From Tricholoma matsutake (Eukaryota > Basidiomycota > Agaricomycetes > Agaricales > Tricholomataceae), in the NCBI GenBank assembly GCA_026075535.2, contig AP026544.2:6572001-6636000 (forward strand): a DNA stretch of 64,000 nucleotides. The letters run 5' to 3'. Below are positions 1-16,661 of this stretch, piece after piece; position 1 is the first letter of the stretch, and the number at the start of each line of letters is the position of its first letter. The position numbers and the translations under genes are program-made. A model generated the notes under the pieces. That model ran no database searches. It was given only the letters and a program-made list of their open reading frames with translations, and was not told where the DNA came from.

Positions 1-1815
1 TTATGCCACCTTTGCCTTTTCTTCTTTCTTTGCTGGGTACGTTCCTGTCAAGTTCCTGTATCGCCTTATAGATTCCTAAATAACATTGTTTGGCACATAG
101 TTCAGTTAACAACAGACTCGGTTCACGGCTGACACTTGGCATTGGAGCGTGTGGTTACTGTCTTTACGTTAGTTCTTACCTGTACGTCCCTCGACCCTCA
201 GTCTATCCCTCTGCTTCACAAAATACTCTCAAAGTGCCTTGAACATCCACCCAGGCCTTGGAAAGTTCGTCATCATTGCAGGTGCACTACACGGCATCTG
301 CTCTGGTCTTCTTTGGGCTGCTCAGGGTTCGCTCATGATGGGATATCCAACTGAGGGCCAGAAGGGTAGATTTGTTGCTGTCTTTTGGACCATTTTCAAC
401 TTGGGTGGTGTTGCGGGTGCGGCTGTTGCTTTTGGACAGAATTTCCATTCCAAGGTGTGCTCTACATGTCCTTGTTCGTCGAGCCATAGTGTGATGAGGA
501 CACTTACAGACCAACAGAGGTAAGTCTGGCATAACATATCCAGCATTATAATGATGCATTTTCACGACTTTTGGCTTACCAGTCTCAAATAATACCTACG
601 TAAGTTCTCCGAGAGTCTGACTCCAAATATTAAACCCCGTCCACAGATCGCTTTTCTCGTTCTGACCTTCACTGGAGTCGTGCTCCCACTCCTGATGGTT
701 GCCCCTGATAAGATGGTCCGGACCGACGGAACAAAAGTTACCGTCGCTCGTCACCTCTCCTGGAAAATTGAAATCAAAGGCCTCTGGTACACACTGAGGG
801 ATGATCCTATGATTATCCTGCTATTCCCCATGTTTTTTGTGTCCAACTGGTTCTATACTTGGCGTCAGTCCTGGTTTTTCTCATCTTGTCCTCTTCACGT
901 GACTCATTCGTCACTGCCAAAATGGTATAGAATTCAACGACTACAATGGCACCCTTTTCAACATCCGTGCGCGTGCACTGAATAATTCGATTTACTGGAT
1001 TGCTCAGATCATAGGATCAGTTGGCTTCGGCTTCTTCCTGGACCAAAAACGTTTCTCTCGTCGTATACGCGCCTGGCTTGGCTTGCTTTGTCTGCTCATC
1101 TTCATCTTCATCACTCACATATGGGCATATGAATATCAAAAGTAAATAGCTAGCTCCACCTCTTCCTTCTTATTTCCTCACAATTGTCGTCTTCGAAGGA
1201 CCTATACCCGCAAAAGCATGCCTCCAACAGCAACCCGGATGGACATCTACGACTCTGGATACGCCCCCAGGATCATCCTTTATATTCTCTTTGGTATCCT
1301 TGATTCCATGTGGCAGACAACGGCGTACTGGCTTATCGGTGCCATGTGCAACGACCCAGCCAAGCTCGCTCACTTTGCTGGTTTCTGTGCGTGTCCTGTA
1401 CATTCCGGTCGCATCTAGACTAAAACTCCAACAGACAAGTCAATACAATCAGCCGGTGCTGCGGGTGTTTGGCGTGCAGATGGCGTGCATCTTCCGTTAG
1501 TGCACTTACTTTCCTTTTCTGTTTATAGTGGTTGATATGACATGACAATCTTCTGCAGATTTAAGAACATCTTTTTCTCCACCTGGGGCCTTCTTGTCGG
1601 CAGTTTACTCTTAGCAGCTCCTATGGTTCACTTTCGTGTGAAAGACCACACCGATCTTGCGGACGAGACTTTGTATGTCCATCTACATATGTTCGGAGCT
1701 TCACCATCCTCTGACACACTTTTCGTTATCCAGGATACGGATGGACGATTCTGGCCATATTCTACCAGTGGAAGAAGTAGCGGCGAGGGAGATGAGAGTA
1801 GTAGGCAAATCCTGA
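1..1815 (+). CDS. UNC93-like multi-pass membrane protein (5' partial)
   Basis: This is the C-terminal part of a fungal UNC93-like (major facilitator fold) membrane protein; the start lies upstream of the window. Exons read YATFAFSSFFAG, then a segment with NNRLGSR, then hydrophobic helices around LLWAAQGSLMMGYPTE, the signature loop of fungal UNC93 homologues, and FNLGGVAGAAVAFG. Joined exons I can place are 235-454, 510-519, 583-599, 647-863, 931-1141, 1199-1386, 1435-1495 and 1559 onward, with GT-AG borders. The last exon reads IRMDDSGHILPVEEVAAREM and stops at 1813-1815. The 10-nt and 17-nt exons are very short, but together they encode TNRVSNNTY in frame. The substrate is unknown; the family is named after a worm potassium-channel regulator, and fungal members are uncharacterised. 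Family assignment is firm, function is not. Confidence 0.85.
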
Positions 1816-3893
1816 GGACAATTACTACCAAATCACCATCGGGTGTTGTACATCTGTTACAAAATGCTTAGAGTATTGCTTATAGGACTTGCAGGAATCG
1901 TCTAGAGCTACAATATTTAAAATTATACGTTCTCTCCTTTTTAGCGTACTTATACCCATCGTAGATCTATTGTGCTTCGAATTCGGTACCTCTTTCATCG
2001 ACTCTTTTGCCCTAAATGTTTGCTTGTTTCAGACTCTCAAATTGTTCGAAGTCCAAACTCAACAATCGATGCAAGCTCTGATATTCAAACTAGCTTTACA
2101 ATTGCCGAACAGCCCACATTACAGAACCTTCGCACCAATTCGCGTCTATCTGACCTATTCACTGGCAGTTGGACGAAGCCCGCGTCCGTTGTATCAGCAC
2201 GGTCACACAAAAGGTGATACAATTAATCTCTCTTCTGAGAGGTGAGCGGGAAATTTAAGTCAGCCACCTGAGATGTCAAGTCGAGGATTTGAGGTTCCCG
2301 GACGGGCTCTCAGTGAGAGTTCGCGATAGCGGTCAAAAAATCGTGACGATAATCCGTGACCGTGACGATTATTGAGCACGACGATTACGATTCGTCCAAA
2401 TAATCGTCGAATCGCCCGCGATTATCGTGTCCCAAAAAATCAGCGGATAATCGCCCTACTTTGACTGCTACCTACGACTTATGGTCCGAAGAGCAAAAAC
2501 GGTTCTTCAAGCTAAGAGTTTGGTTGCAAGCGATTGCAAGTTCTCTGAGCTCCAGGTTCTACGGCTTGAGACTCCTTCCATCTCTCAGCTCCGATCCAAT
2601 TGTAACCCGCCACCATGGTCTCAAAAAGAAAAATCGCGCCATTCATTACTCATATGGTACGCAATACCGGATCAAAGCGTTTATGACTCTCCCGACAGGT
2701 TTGCTGGAGCGACGGCCACGGCCATTGAAGCGTTAGTTAATACGACATCGCTTCTCCCACTAATGTTGGTTTGTGGAACGGTCGTGGGATCCAACTGATT
2801 GGACATCTATATGTTACTTAGCTTTGTTGTGTGTCATGGGAGCCAATGGGAGAGGCATAGTGAATTTGCAGACGACAAAACAAAGAGTGATATAAAATTG
2901 ATCAACTGGCAGTCCAAGGTACTCAATGGACTTTTTGTATATCCTCCCCCAAGTTCTTTCGCGTAAGTATCATAGAGGCTGGTCGTGTCTGCAGAGATTG
3001 TGTCATCCTCCTTGAAGACTGATAGCTTGCTTTTTCAAGAATCTAAGCCAGTGGCACTGTGGGATGAACTGGGCACAAGAGTAGGAAGGATGTTCGTTGC
3101 ATGAACAGTTGACATTTCTGTCACTGGCTCTGGGCTTTCCACCAAGCGGGGAACCTGAGAAAGAATGCAAATGACGGCAAGGGGGAGTACGACAAGGTGT
3201 GGGCATCACGTCTGTTCTAGAATTCTGGAAACGCGATGATAGGGTTTGCCAAACGAATGACAGCTAGTGTGAGGATGGAAAAAGCAAAGTATCATGATGT
3301 TGATTCAGATGGGATAGTAAACCGGAACCAACTCAATGAGGAGCCATGTATGAATGAATGCAGATACCTGGCAATTTTACATGCTATGTTAGATCTGACA
3401 TGTCCGACTTCAAACTTAGCTCGGACCGTCAATAACCGGCCGCACGTTCCTCCGTCCTGACCAGGAACACGTCACTGCGTTTGACATATGTTCCCTCAAA
3501 CTCAATAAGGTAAAATACCCAGCATCAAACTGTTGATGGTGAAGCGGGCACAGTAGTGAGGGAGGGTGATAAAATTTGGGTAAGAACAGATGTGGGTTCA
3601 GAGCTGATCACCATCTTTCCGAAATTCCCTCAAAGAACTCGTCACACCACAACATCAACAACATTTATGTGCGACAACAAGAGCGACAACTGGATACAAC
3701 GCTGCGTAATACACATGAATCTATCACGAATCAGGACTAAATGTGGTATCATACACCAAAAGGACGGTCGTTCGGAGAGCAGTGTAGACCTAATTAGTTG
3801 TGCGCACACGAAGTACGTTAAGCTAAGAAACAAATGGAGATATGTCCTTTCTGCGCTAGGCCAGGCCATTCCGAGCGCCAAACAGCCTTAATA
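1816..3893. other. Intergenic, with transposon-end-like repeats and no convincing gene
   Basis: About 2 kb between two convergent genes. No open frame gives a recognisable protein; the longest are around 100 codons without plausible splicing. The notable part is 2320-2460, which is dense in short TCGT/ACGA and AATCG motifs on both strands. The rest (2460-3890) looks like non-coding or decayed sequence. Confidence 0.5.
2320..2460. repeat. Clustered short inverted motifs, possible DNA-transposon terminus
   Basis: The stretch repeats variants of CGTGACGAT, ATAATCG and CGATTA in both orientations, separated by a few bases, with AAAAAATCGTGACG near the left side. Such motif clusters are typical of subterminal regions of hAT-like elements in mushroom genomes. 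No transposase, terminal inverted repeat or target-site duplication could be fixed, so the class is an inference. Confidence 0.35.
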
Positions 3894-6800
3894 TCAACTC
3901 GAATTGGCCTCGGCTGCCTGCATCTTTACCCATTTGTCCAGCTCTGCTAAAATCTTTTTCTGCATTTCTGGTGGCTGCCGGGCGCTGCATCGCTGAATGA
4001 GCACATGTACTATATTCATGCACCGGAAATAAACAACTCCAACTCACAAATCGCGTGCAAACGTCGGGATATCGCTTGGTTTGTTAATCATTCCAAGCTC
4101 AAAAAGTGCCTGGTGCCGAGAAGCTAATCTGTACTGACTGTCAGCACGAAGGGATAAGCGGATAATTACGGCATACTGCTGCTCAGGTGTCAAAGGGAGT
4201 TTGTGGTGTCTCCGTCGAGGTGGCCACTGCACTGGTGCCGACCCTTGGGCTGGCGATGAGGGTTTTGACATCCGTCGTCGTTTTTTCTGCAGATCGTAAG
4301 CAGCTGCTGATGAGATTACCCAGGAAACACTACGAACGAGCATCTTCTTGGTCCGTTCTTCCTCTATACGGCTGGGCACCAGAATTTCATCGTTGTGGTG
4401 GCTGTACATGACGCCGACAGAATTCAACGTCTTCTGTATCACATCTTGTTCTCGAGACTCAGTAGGTGGGGGAGCTAGCATGCGACCAACGTTCGATTTC
4501 AGAAGAGTCAACGAAAGGAAATATAGTTTTACCATCATCGAATAGTAAAGCTCCAAGGCCTCGTAAATTGCCCTATAAAACGAACTCATGAGTTTGTTAT
4601 CATAATTGCTGCGCGACGATGAGCTAACGTCTTCCTTATCCTTGGGGACTTTTGCCTCAGGTTCGGCAATCCAATCTTCCCCCATACTTTGAGTTTTCCT
4701 CGATTTGGAGCTGCCCATATTTGCAAGTGCCCAGTCGAGTTCGGCCAGGTTCGCTTTCTCAATCTGTCAATACAGCGACGTTAACAATGATCTAAACGTT
4801 TCGGTCATCCCATACAGCCATCTTAGTTGCAAGCTTGTCTTCGTGCAATTTGAAAATGTTCTCAATTCCAAAGAGTTCGCCCTTCTTGTCCGTATCACCT
4901 TGGATCCCTTCGAAGTACCTTTTTACAACAAGTGAGTAGCTGAAATGCTCCAGCCTTGGCCTATTTTACCTGGTTTGTACGCTAGCTTCATATGCGATTG
5001 CCATCTGCTGCTGCTTATAGATCTGACGGGCATAGATCAGTTCCTCAACAGAGCCCGCGCCTAACAGACGATAAACTGCAACATCACGAGTCTGACCAAA
5101 GCGGAAGGCTCTGTAGTCAGGGATCAGAATCTGTGAGAAAGAAGTGCGGAAATATGCTACCGATCCATGGCTTGCAGATCGTGTGCAGGGTCTAAGATGA
5201 TTCTCGATTAGTAGAAGTGCCTGATACAAATCGTCGAAGAACATCTTACTCCAATTAGGATCTGATGAAAAAAGCGATTAGACTTCATTCTAAAAGGGGT
5301 AACACCGGAATCTGACCGAAAATTACCACTTTATTTGCTCCTGAGTATGTAGACAGATCAGTCCTTAGTACGCGGTATTGTGGGCTGGTCATATGCACCT
5401 GTGAGGTTGAGTCCTGTACCACCAGCGAGGGTGGAGATAAGAAATATGAAAACGTGAGGGTCTGCATGGAATCTGTCGATCATAGGCATACCTGCACAAT
5501 ACAAAGAAGGTTTAATTGAGGGCAAGAAGGTTTGGATTCATATGAACTCACGATCCATCTGCTTGGTGCTGCCATCCAGTTTGAGGAATCCGTAACCTAT
5601 GAAAAAATTATAAATACAAAGATGATTACAGTTTTACACTATACTGACCTCGTGTATTGAGATGGAATTCAAGCATTACAAGGAGTTTCACAGATTTCGT
5701 GAATATCAGTACCTTATTTGTGGGATCTTTCCGCCACTCTTTCAATAATAGCTCTAGCACCTAGTGCCACAGTCGACAGTGGTTCAAAACAATTAACACG
5801 ACGCTTACCGCCCATTTACCGCAAAACTGAGGTTGCATCATGGCGGTGCCGTACTTCGGAACATCGCCGTCCGGAAAGGCGAACTCCGCAAGTGTTCGAT
5901 TTCTTGCCGTCTAGCATTATGATGAATATTTCAGTCGTAGCAAACAGACAGAGTGAGGCAGCAAACCTGTTCTGCACTATCGTCGGGTGCTGGGATTAGG
6001 GTATCAGCCGTGAAAACGAAAACAAAGGAGAGGATGATGATGGCAGACATGGTAGAATCAAGCCAAGGTGATTCGAAAGCTTGATTAATATCGACATATA
6101 TTTAAAGACATCACCAGCGACGAAAGGATGACAACAAGTTTTACGACTGAGGAGAATTGTCAGAATGGGGACTCATCAGGAAGCAGAAACATACATCCTC
6201 CCAGATCCACATGTGCAGGGATGGTCCTTGTGTATCAAATTTTGGACAGGTTCCATCTCAAGCAAGTGCCTGTATGCTGCTATCTGCCTCGGTGTCAAAG
6301 GACAGAATACCACCTGGTCGGTTTTCTCGGGAAGCTAGGTGAAGCGTAAGAACCAACCATAACAATTAACAAAATCACCATGCCTGACTGCGAATGATGT
6401 CCTTCGTCCTATCAACGCAGAGATTGATAAATGATTTGATATTAGATTCCGATCGTACCTTCGAAGGAAGAATTGCGGAAGTAACTTATTCCTCAATACG
6501 AGTGCCACGACCTGTGAATATGATCAATAGACAAGCAATATGGCCATATTAAAAGACTGACCACAGCCTTGGCACGTTCCTCCTCTGTAGAGCCAGCTGA
6601 CTGCCCCGCTGTGAGCGGTTTCACCACAAATCCCTGCCACTGACGGGCTGTCCCAAGACGTCCCGGATTTGTCCAATCCAGAATTGTCCACATTTCCTTG
6701 TAGGAATTTTGAATGGTGGTTCCAGTGAGCCCGAACCGGCGGTCGCATTCAAACCGATGGTATGCCAAACTAATTTTCGAAGAGACGTTCTTGACGCGAT

Positions 6801-8765
6801 GTACCTCGTCCACGAAAACACATGTCCAGGGAAGGCTGTCCAAGACATCGATGTCACTCCGAGCGAGATCGAATGTCGTGAGGACTATTCAAATCACGAC
6901 AGTCAACATTGCGAAACAGCACTATCAAACTAAATGAACAAACCAACATCCAGCCTGCCCATCTTGAAGTCATGGAGGACAGGTTCCCGCTCCTTCGGGC
7001 TTCCGTTGTACAGACCAACTTCGAAATAACACCACTATGTCGACAATCAGATATAAGCATACTCTCGAAATAAAGATACATACTGTATCGAATTCGCGTT
7101 GCCAATTATGGACAACAGTGCTTGGCGCTATAATCAAACATGTTGGCCATTTTGCATCAGCTAGAGGTAATTCTCTCCTTTCTTTCCAAGCCTTTCGGTC
7201 TTGTAATCGCGACACATAATTTCTACGGCGGTGTTTGTCGGTAACCACACCATCTTTGCGCATGATAGCCGATAAGAAGGAAATGACTTGGATCGTTTTT
7301 CCTGTTGTGCAATTAGTCCAACAGATCAAGACAAGACGTTTACTTTCACACACCCTGTGTCATTTCATAAGGTTCATGTCACAATTATGAGTGAATAAAA
7401 CATAAGTAACGTACAAGACCCATGTCATCACCAAGCAGACCTCCGCGGCCTTCTGTATACTGCCGCCAAAAGAATTTGACACCATCCCGCTGGTAATCAC
7501 GAAGATAAGTGTTTATCGCTGCAGGCACCATGATCCTCTTATCTCGATCAAGAACGAGAGGACCGAGATGTGACTGTCCTGGTGCCAGCGGGAACCCTGG
7601 ACGGGGTTTTAGGCGCTCAAAGCACACAGATTAGAACGATCAACACAGATGGTAGAGAGGTCGGGACAAATACCGGATTCGCTGGCATATCGATTTCTGA
7701 GTCGGATTCTGTCTCAGATCCCGTTGAACTATGAGAGCTTCCCTTTTCCGGGAGCATGGCTACCACTGAACCGATTGAGATTATGTGAAAATTCGGGAAG
7801 GGTGTTATGTCTAATGTGACGTACTCGGTTTGAGACGCAAGCCTTCCCCCTCTGATTCAGATTCTGTGACTGATTGTCCTCCTGCTGCCCAGAATTGAAT
7901 GGTGAACTGATGATTGTAAGCAACTTAGGAATAACTCAACTATCTTCGAACCTTGGTCGATTGTTGGGATACTGCTTGTTTGGCGACGATGCTGGTTTCT
8001 TGGGGAAATTCCCTTCCGCCGAGCAGTCGGATTCTGTGATAGTTTACCGTCAAACGCGCCTTACTGCACGGTCAGCAACGATAATGAGTACCTGTGACAG
8101 AATCGTCGACAGACTTCACCTCTGGTGGAGCAGGCGAACTGTTGCGAACGAAACCAACCATTGTCTTCAGGACAACAGGTGATTCTGGTTCTTGGAGCTC
8201 CTCTTCCTCTGATTGGTCGCCTGCTTGCATAAGTTCTGCCTCGTGATCATCTTCAGATGCAGAATGGAGGTCGAGATCTTGAGCTATCGTGAACTCCATC
8301 AACATATTAGCAGAATGTTAATCAAAAGAATGCCGCACCAAAGTATTCTAACAGCGGATTAGACCCATCCACCGCTGCAGAGCGCGATCCTATGCAAAGA
8401 GAGGGTGTCAGTGAGTCGATTACTGATATGTGATGAACGTACTTCGTGTATACTTCGGAGGATGGTTGTCTGTAGCAGCCAAAATATCACTTCTCTTGAG
8501 GCCTCTTCTCCGAGATGCTGAAGTTTCAGCCGTCCTTTTGCGCTTCTTGGGCTCAGGAACATAAGCACCCGGAGCAAAATCGGAGTCGGAGTCCACCTCT
8601 ATTATCGAAGGTGACAAATGCTATGAATGTGATAGAAGCTCACAAACCTAGAGGGGCAGGGATGGAGGTAGTGTTACCTAAAATGCAAGAATCAGAAGCA
8701 ACGGCAGAGATAGCAAGGAGTCACCAACGTTTGGAGTATGCAGATACCTTCTCTGGTTTAGACAT
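3894..8765 (-). CDS. SNF2-family DNA translocase, ERCC6L2 (Rad26-like) type
   Basis: Acidic and basic N-terminus ([21 protein letters not shown]), then an SNF2 ATPase core: [26 protein letters not shown] / [12 protein letters not shown] (motif I, broken by an intron), [18 protein letters not shown] (Ia), [11 protein letters not shown] (II, DEVH rather than DEAH), [16 protein letters not shown] (III). The second lobe has [27 protein letters not shown] and a Cys cluster (HPCTCGSG ... TCCHPF), then [20 protein letters not shown] and IYKQQQ with RYFEGIQGD and [10 protein letters not shown]. The Cys cluster and the GELFGI block are hallmarks of ERCC6L2, which acts in DNA double-strand-break end joining. 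The last exon (3894-3977 region) restores [20 protein letters not shown] after a GT-AG intron. The start is the best ATG giving MSKPEK spliced to HLSPSIIEV; this first exon is inferred. The Walker A exon junction is abnormal (see findings). Confidence 0.85.
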
Positions 8766-9020
8766 TACTTATACCATACAAAACGAGAGGATGTACAACG
8801 AAATGAGAGTTGCAAGAGAAAAGTCCACTTGAAGTCCACCGAAATGTCAGAAACAGTCATCACGCGTAACCGCGTACTGCACGTGACAACATAGCCCGAT
8901 ATATAGGGAAATGAGATTTGCTATAGCAAAGTAATAAAACATGAGGGAAGTGAAGAATATGCGTATGGAAACATGCTACAATGTGTAGAAGACTCCGAAT
9001 GTTGCAACCAACTACTGGCA

Positions 9021-9919
9021 TCATTCCTCGGCACTTCTGCGCACCAAGCGTCGTACTTTCTTCTTGTAACCTGAAGGATTAAGCAATGAGAGCAAATAAT
9101 CTCAGAGTCCGCGTGGGTCTTCACCATCAAGATCCGTTCGGACTTCCTTAGCTGCATCGACATTGGCTGGACTGTCAAGATTCGGTATGTCGGACGATAA
9201 CAAAGAAATTACACTGATAAGCTATGATTATTGCAAGGTCAGCATGCCGAACGATTTCCAAAGTCACCTATCTTACAATGGATTCCACCGTATGCACTGG
9301 CAACCATCGCTCTCCTGCATCTTCGTAACCATACTGATCATCTTCGGGCGGATGCTTTGGAAGGAAGTGGGTCTAAATGAAAATACAAAAGTCTCGTGCA
9401 ATATGCCTCACCAGGATTGACACGCAGACGACACCATCAGGGTAGACTATACAAGGGTTTGTTTAAGACCCGCATGGAGAACAGTGACAGTGAAACGCAC
9501 TGTTCGGGTGCCACATTGGCGTTATGAAGCGCATTTTCGGCGGCAATAGAGGGTATTCAGGAGGGAAACTCAGTCGTGCTTTGAAGAATCCTCCTTCGCT
9601 ACGAATGATCAAGTCTTGACACTCAGTGCACGAAGGTGAGACGTACTACAAGGTGTCAGAAGGACTGATCGGAATCATGAGTGGTGATAATGTTAATTGG
9701 AACATATTTCATATACCCGATAATCAAGATCTCCCATTCATACAAATTGTCGTCATCGACCAGTCCTTGCATATTGAGTGGATTAGGATCAGGTATAAGA
9801 TCATCGGTAGAGAGACATCCACCTGCAGAAAAGCCTTCTACTGGATGCTTTGTTAGTTCTACGAGCTGTCGACGAAGAAGTAGTGAGTTGGACTGGTTTC
9901 CTGCTGCAGGTTTCGACAT
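9021..9919 (-). CDS. Ubiquitin-conjugating enzyme E2, UBE2G1 / S. pombe Ubc15 type
   Basis: Spliced exons give [91 protein letters not shown] (catalytic Cys), [40 protein letters not shown] and [14 protein letters not shown], stop at 9021-9023. The [11 protein letters not shown] block, the acidic loop after the active-site Cys and the RRLVRRS tail place it with UBE2G1 rather than UBE2G2. E2s of this group build Lys48-linked ubiquitin chains with RING E3s. I chose the ATG at 9917-9919; an upstream in-frame TTG is less likely. A second G-class E2 lies 5.7 kb away at 15.6 kb. Confidence 0.9.
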
Positions 9920-11108
9920 CGTGGCCAAATTGATGTTTTGTGATGTCGGGGTCTAACGCTGAAAGGTGATGGTGACATTGGCGTGAGTTGTTCCGACCCC
10001 TTATATAGTATTTCTCCACGTGACTAGCACTTCTGAAATACTGCACTGTTAGGTGCTACGCGCGCGTGTTTATCGATTCTCCACCTCTTCGTCAGAGATT
10101 TCACCGTTACGAAAAAGCGGACCTCTTCATCCCCATTTGGACAACCAGTGTCGGCTCTCAATGCACGGCGGGCTGACCTCATTAGGAGGAACGTTGTCAA
10201 ACCCAAAAAAGTTTCTTCTTGAAGGTGGAGAATATCGCAAGCCCACTACGGTTCCTACTTACTATCGGCCTCTTCTAAAGAAAGAGGAAGAAGGTTGTTT
10301 ACTCAGCTCAATGGTGGACAGATAACTCGAACTACGATACTGATTCATAGTATAGTACACCCATTAATTGACCGAAATTTTTGGTCCATAGCGCTCTTCA
10401 AACTTTTTCGTCCATGCGTTACGAGGCTTTCCTGATGACCTATGTTACGCGTTACGTGAAGATCATGTCGTAACAGTACAGTAACATTTAAACTTATCCA
10501 ACTTACAATTGCAAGACGACGATCTGTAAAACATCCTTGCAAGTAAATTCTTTTCATGCGTCACAGTGCAAGACAAAATGTTGTATATGTAATGGTTGGG
10601 CAAGACAACGTACTTGGTTAGTTATGAAGTTTACACGTCCAAGCGATGCACTATTTCGATATTTCTTGAACAGCCGTGATCCAGCACATTAATGGAACAA
10701 GTATGCAGAAATTTCTCCATGAGAAGGCTCTGATAGAGGATATTGAGCAGTACCCCTCCCTGCAAAAAGTATTTCTCTTAATTCCATGCATCATGATCAG
10801 TCGTGCTGGCGTGCCACAGCAGGAGATTACACTTTATTCTGGAGTTAATCATGATCGTGTGAGGTTCCCTAGTGGTATATTCCTGAGCTTAGGATCCATA
10901 ACTGTTTATTTTCCAAAATGCATGTTCGATAAGAGATCTTCTTGCCAGTGATGTATAGGACACGCTAATCCGCTTGTCAACGCGTTGACAATATTGTGTC
11001 ATGTGATAGGAAGTCCTGACCACGTGCATCATGATTTCTCAACGTTACGTAACCGTTGAACGAGTCATCTCTTCTGACCTTGTGTTACCCCTGCGTCTGG
11101 TGTTATTC
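9920..11108. other. Intergenic between divergent E2 and RPC2 genes
   Basis: About 1.2 kb between two genes transcribed away from each other, so it should hold both promoters. Open frames at 10053-10325 (+) and 10024-10206 (-) overlap on opposite strands and match no family I know. No RNA gene, repeat or clear TATA element was identified. Confidence 0.4.
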
Positions 11109-15284
<4,176 letters not shown>

Positions 15285-15622
15285 TGCATGACAAGCTTGG
15301 CGCTCAAAGGCGGCATGTTTTATAGGTTTCTGGATAGATAACTAATCGGTCTTCCGGACGGGCTTGTTATCAGACGCGCGAAGCAAGTGGAAGAAGTGAA
15401 AGCTTGTAATAGTTCCGTGTAATGTGTATATCCTTCCAGCCGGATTCCGAGGGAGTGCCATTGTAATTATAACGTTCACCACCCACACAACATCCTTTTG
15501 ACCTTACGTAAGTGGAAATAGCATGGAAGTAACCCAGCGTTGTGGGTCACGTGATAACAGGGATCCTTAATTCAAACCTTGGGCCTCGGATTTTCTAACT
15601 TGTCCTACTATCTCGCAACAGA
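15285..15622 (+). other. Intergenic between RPC2 and the UBC7-like gene
   Basis: About 340 bp holding the 3' end of RPC2 and the upstream region of the next gene on the same strand. A GGTCACGTGATA sequence containing the E-box CACGTG lies near 15544-15555; its significance is unknown. Nothing else supportable was seen. Confidence 0.4.
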
Positions 15623-16469
15623 ATGGCCAGAAGTTCTAATAGCGCTACAGCTCTACGGCGCCTGATGACGGAATACAAGCAATTGACGTCAGGTGGTACG
15701 GATTCTAGTGAAACTATTGCATCGAGTTACGCTGCTTATTCAATTGCTTTGTTAGGTTCACCCGATGGCATGTTCACGGCTGGTACGTGCATGGTCGACC
15801 GCACTCTCGCGTAGTATTCAAAGGAATATTACTTCACTTCGCAAGGACCAATCTCCGAATCTGACTTCTTCACTTGGGAAGCCCTTATTAGCGGACCCAA
15901 GGATACACCCTTTGTAAGCCATTAATGATAGCCGAGGACGTATGGTAATGTTGTTTCCGTTCAGGAAGGCGGCGTATTCGCAGCTAAGCTGACATTTGTA
16001 AGTACCGTACGATTCCGACAGACATGCCATTTTGACTCGCCAACAAGCCGCTTGACTACCCACTATCCCCTTTCAAAATGAAATTCGAGCCGCCATTGTT
16101 CCATCCGAATAGTGAGATACCATTCCAATCTATCATTACTAGTGCTGACAGCGTGTTGAGTATACGCTGATGGGAATGTATGCATCTCGATACTGCACAC
16201 GCCCGGGGACGACCCAACCATGTATGAACAGGCATCAGAGCGCTGGAGTCCTGTGCAAAGTGTTGAAAAGGTCATCCTCAGCGTGATATCAATGTTGGCA
16301 GGTGAGCTAATGATGCTAGTTTGATGACTCCATGACTCATCTGATGCAAAACGAAGAACCGAACCTTGAAAGTGGCGCAAACATTGACTGCTGCAAACTA
16401 TACCGTGACAATCGTGCGGAATACGAGAGGATTGTGCGATATTCTATAAAGGAGCAATTAGGGCTTTAA
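15623..16469 (+). CDS. UBC7: Ubiquitin-conjugating enzyme E2, Ubc7/UBE2G2 type (ERAD)
   Basis: Spliced product reads [91 protein letters not shown] (active-site Cys plus the acidic insertion after it), [58 protein letters not shown], stop at 16467-16469. [11 protein letters not shown] and the SGANIDA-like block identify the Ubc7/UBE2G2 branch, which works with Hrd1 and Doa10 ligases in ER-associated degradation, usually recruited by Cue1. Introns are short and GT-AG. It is a distant paralogue of the E2 at 9021-9919. Length about 170 residues, normal for the family. Confidence 0.93.
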
Positions 16470-16661
16470 ACTAAACTACAAGTGTTTGTAGATTAATCTA
16501 ACTTTGTGAAACTATCTTTGCAACTCTAGGTATGGATGGGGAGAATAAAGTAACTTGAATGCATGTAGGTAAATTAGGCTTGGCACTGTCAGAATATGTC
16601 GCTGAATGTGTTCGTTGTGGGTCATTCCGTCTACCAATCTTCCTAAATTCGTGGATGTGAA

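Noticed and set aside
10053..10325. 90-codon plus-strand frame between the E2 and RPC2 genes
   Set aside because: Overlaps an equally open minus-strand frame, has no recognisable features and no splice partners.
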